64,000 nucleotides of DNA. It comes from Sphingosinicella sp. LHD-64. Lineage in GTDB: Bacteria > Pseudomonadota > Alphaproteobacteria > Sphingomonadales > Sphingomonadaceae. The stretch's first letter is position 1. Each line of letters opens with the position of its first letter. A program made the translations under genes and the position numbers. The DNA is taken from contig NZ_JAVIFV010000003.1 of assembly GCF_031157375.1 (NCBI RefSeq), forward strand, positions 756,001 through 820,000. The letters are read 5' to 3'. This document shows positions 62,165-64,000 of the stretch, in pieces. Under the pieces are notes generated by a model. That model worked only from the letters and a program-made list of their open reading frames with translations. It had not been told where the DNA came from and did not search any database.

Positions 62165-63264
62165 CCCGGTTGCTCGTCTGGTTTCTCCTGCTGGTCACCT
62201 GCGCGGCGTCGGCGCCGGCACAGGAACCGATCCGCGCGCTGCTGTTCAGCCATTCGACCGGCTGGCGGCACGATTCGATCGAACCCGGTATCGCGGCGAT
62301 CCGCGCCATGGCGGCGCGGGAGGGCATCGCCCTCACCGCGAGCGAGGACCCGGCCGTATTCGCTGGCGAAGGACTCGCCGGTTACGACGCACTGATCCTG
62401 CTCAACACGACGACCGATGGCCGCCGGCCCGAGACCGAATGGTTCACCGGAGCGCGCCGCGATGCGCTCCAGGCCTTCGTCCGGCGCGGCGGCGGCGTGG
62501 TCGCGATCCACGGCGCGGCCGATTCGCACCATCACTGGCCCTGGTACCGCCGGATGATCGGCGGCCGTTTCCAGCGCCACCCACCCGGCACGCCCGAAGC
62601 AGCGTTGACCCGGCGCGATGCGGCGCATCCGGCCGCGACCGCCTTTCCGCCCGAATTCCGGCGCACCGACGAATGGTATTATTTCGACGATCTCGATCCG
62701 ACGATCCGGCCGCTCGTCACCTTCGATCCCGGCTCGATCGGCGAGGCCGACGCCAATCCCAATCCCGTCGCCTGGGCGCACGAGTTCGAGGGCGGCCGGG
62801 TCTTCTACACCGCAATGGGCCACACCGCCGGCAGCTATGCCGAACCCGCCTTCCTGGCGCACCTGCTCGGCGGCCTGCGCTGGGCGGCCGACGCCGCACC
62901 CGAGGCGCGACCGATGGTGGTGGTCGACGAGGCTGAGCGCGTACGCGAGGAGTCGCCGCCGCACGGACGGATCGGGATGAGCACTGCCCACCGGATCAGC
63001 GACGGCATTCCCGGACGCACGATGGAGTTCCGCAAGCGCACCCTCCACGTCGGCGCAGCGATCGGGGCGCATGTCATCGACCATGACGAGGTCTATTATG
63101 TCGTCGCCGGCGCGGGCGAGGTGCTCTCGGACGGGCGGACCGCACGCCTCCGCCCGGGCATGGCCGCCTATCTCTACCGCGGCGCCAATGTCGGCATTCG
63201 CCAGCTCGGTACCGAGCCGTTGACTTTGATCATCTCCTATCCGCTGAATGCGCCGGCAGACTAG
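62161..63264 (+). CDS. ThuA-domain protein fused to a cupin domain
   Basis: A 367-residue protein with a signal peptide (MTRLLVWFLLLVTCAASAPA). Residues 23-240 are a ThuA-like, glutamine amidotransferase-fold domain (ALLFSHSTGWRHDSIEPGIA, VVAIHGAADSHHHWPWYRRM, NPVAWAHEFEGGRVFYTAMG). Residues about 265-367 are a cupin: HVGAAIGAHVIDHDEVYYVV, EVLSDGRTARLRPGMAAYLY. ThuA proteins appear in sugar-use loci with unclear chemistry. The fusion suggests a sugar-binding or modifying step in the same pathway as the lyase. It starts inside the lyase's stop. Confidence 0.85.
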   Translation: MTRLLVWFLLLVTCAASAPAQEPIRALLFSHSTGWRHDSIEPGIAAIRAMAAREGIALTASEDPAVFAGEGLAGYDALILLNTTTDGRRPETEWFTGARRDALQAFVRRGGGVVAIHGAADSHHHWPWYRRMIGGRFQRHPPGTPEAALTRRDAAHPAATAFPPEFRRTDEWYYFDDLDPTIRPLVTFDPGSIGEADANPNPVAWAHEFEGGRVFYTAMGHTAGSYAEPAFLAHLLGGLRWAADAAPEARPMVVVDEAERVREESPPHGRIGMSTAHRISDGIPGRTMEFRKRTLHVGAAIGAHVIDHDEVYYVVAGAGEVLSDGRTARLRPGMAAYLYRGANVGIRQLGTEPLTLIISYPLNAPAD

Positions 63265-63293
63265 ACCAGCCGGAGCGGGGCACAGATGGAGCA

Positions 63294-64000
63294 ATGACCG
63301 GACCCCAAACGCGCTGGCCTGCGCTCACCCTGCACTCCACCCTCCTCGCCACCCTCGCCTTCAACCTGGTCTTCTTCCTCCAGGAGCTGTTCCTCGTCTG
63401 GCCCAAGGCGCTGACGCCGGGCCTCAGGCCGACCCTGTTCCACAACAATCATGACTGGGCGGGAAGCAACCCACTCGCCGAGCTGCTGCAAGGGACGGGC
63501 GCGTCGGCGATCCTCGCGACCGGTCTCGCCCTGCTACTCCTGCTCCGCCGGCACGGCGGCGGATCGGCGGCGCTCAGGCTGCTGCTCATCTGGATCGCGT
63601 TCAGCGGCCTCTATCAGTCGCTGCCGCAGGTCGTGCTCGGCGCGTTCGTGCCGATGAACGACGTCGGCCGGGCGATGACCTATCTGGGCATGAGCGAGAC
63701 CGCAAAGCTCTTTGCTGCCGCGGCTGCGGTAATCGCGATGATCCTGATCGGCCGTGCGCTGGTGCCGCTCTATCTCGGCTTTGCTCCCGAGGCGAAACCG
63801 GGATCGGGCGCCTTCCGCCTGGCGACCCTGCCGGCGCTCGTCGCGATCCTGCTGATCCTCCCCTTCCGCGTGCCCGGCGATCCCCTCCAGGTTGCGCTGG
63901 TTCCGGTGATCATGAACGTCACCGGTGCGATCTTCGTCCAGCTCGGCGCGATCGGGCGGCCGCGGCCGGGACCCGCACCCGGCGGACCGCTCCTGCCCGT
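63294..64000 (+). CDS. multi-pass membrane protein, 3' end outside window
   Basis: The frame opens at the ATG at 63294 (MTGPQTRWPALTLHS), after a GATGGAGC ribosome site, and stays open to the last base, giving 235 residues and counting. At least six hydrophobic segments are visible, for example LLATLAFNLVFFLQELFLVW, ILATGLALLLLLR and LATLPALVAILLILPF. I recognize no family. It follows the ThuA-cupin gene after 29 bp and may belong to that operon. Confidence 0.7.
   Translation, partial: MTGPQTRWPALTLHSTLLATLAFNLVFFLQELFLVWPKALTPGLRPTLFHNNHDWAGSNPLAELLQGTGASAILATGLALLLLLRRHGGGSAALRLLLIWIAFSGLYQSLPQVVLGAFVPMNDVGRAMTYLGMSETAKLFAAAAAVIAMILIGRALVPLYLGFAPEAKPGSGAFRLATLPALVAILLILPFRVPGDPLQVALVPVIMNVTGAIFVQLGAIGRPRPGPAPGGPLLP

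Overview
The window is a high-GC alphaproteobacterial chromosome segment, most likely from order Sphingomonadales (Sphingomonas, Sphingosinicella or a relative). This is inferred from the cox/cta gene order, the TonB-dependent receptors with ITGIRGS-type plugs, the REP-like repeats typical of sphingomonads, and a mobilizable island of a type common there. No database could be searched, so family names rest on motifs and length.

Positions 1-15,243 are housekeeping DNA. A truncated FKBP-type isomerase is followed by a minus-strand run of AI-2E-type permease, lepB, acpS, pdxJ and pyrE, mostly joined by 4-bp stop/start overlaps. A plus-strand cytochrome c oxidase operon follows (coxB, coxA, ctaB, a small CoxF-like gene, ctaG, coxC, DUF983, SURF1), ending in an M16 peptidase and a methyltransferase. 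Then come ccmA/ccmB with a small metallopeptidase, a pterin dehydratase and tRNA-Ser(GGA).

Positions 15,230-31,000 are an integrative mobilizable element inserted at the 3' end of tRNA-Ser. A 14-bp direct repeat bounds it. The right end carries a tyrosine integrase and an AlpA regulator. The middle carries a MOBQ/Ti-type relaxase (TraA), TraC/TraD-like proteins, a probable oriT, a short sigma-like gene, a Tat-signal protein and an MNT-HEPN protein. No coupling protein or type IV secretion genes are present. The left, visibly AT-richer part holds the most unusual system: an HlyD adaptor, a protein with a bacteriocin-style double-glycine leader fused to a HEVGH metallopeptidase-like domain, a lipoprotein, a small ORF and a C39-peptidase ABC exporter. 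A Fic protein overlapping a nucleotidyltransferase-fold gene follows.

Positions 31,015-43,288 are an N-acetylglucosamine/chitooligosaccharide locus: nagA, a SIS-type deaminase and a GntR regulator, divergent from a TonB-dependent receptor, a GH20 hexosaminidase, a IIA-HPr-EI fusion and an EIICB transporter. The promoter gap holds two mirrored triplets of TTGGT at 11-bp spacing. Together the genes take up the sugar through the outer membrane, trim it, phosphorylate it and feed it to fructose-6-phosphate.

Positions 43,292-52,084 are a complete kdpFABCDE high-affinity potassium locus with a TorF-type porin and an extra 33-residue peptide upstream of kdpF. Positions 52,212-54,814 hold small envelope or unknown genes. 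From 54,951 to the end is a plant-polysaccharide locus: esterase, GH43, TonB-dependent receptor, pectate-lyase-like protein, ThuA-cupin fusion and a truncated membrane protein. Two ACACCGGT palindromes lie in its divergent promoter region.
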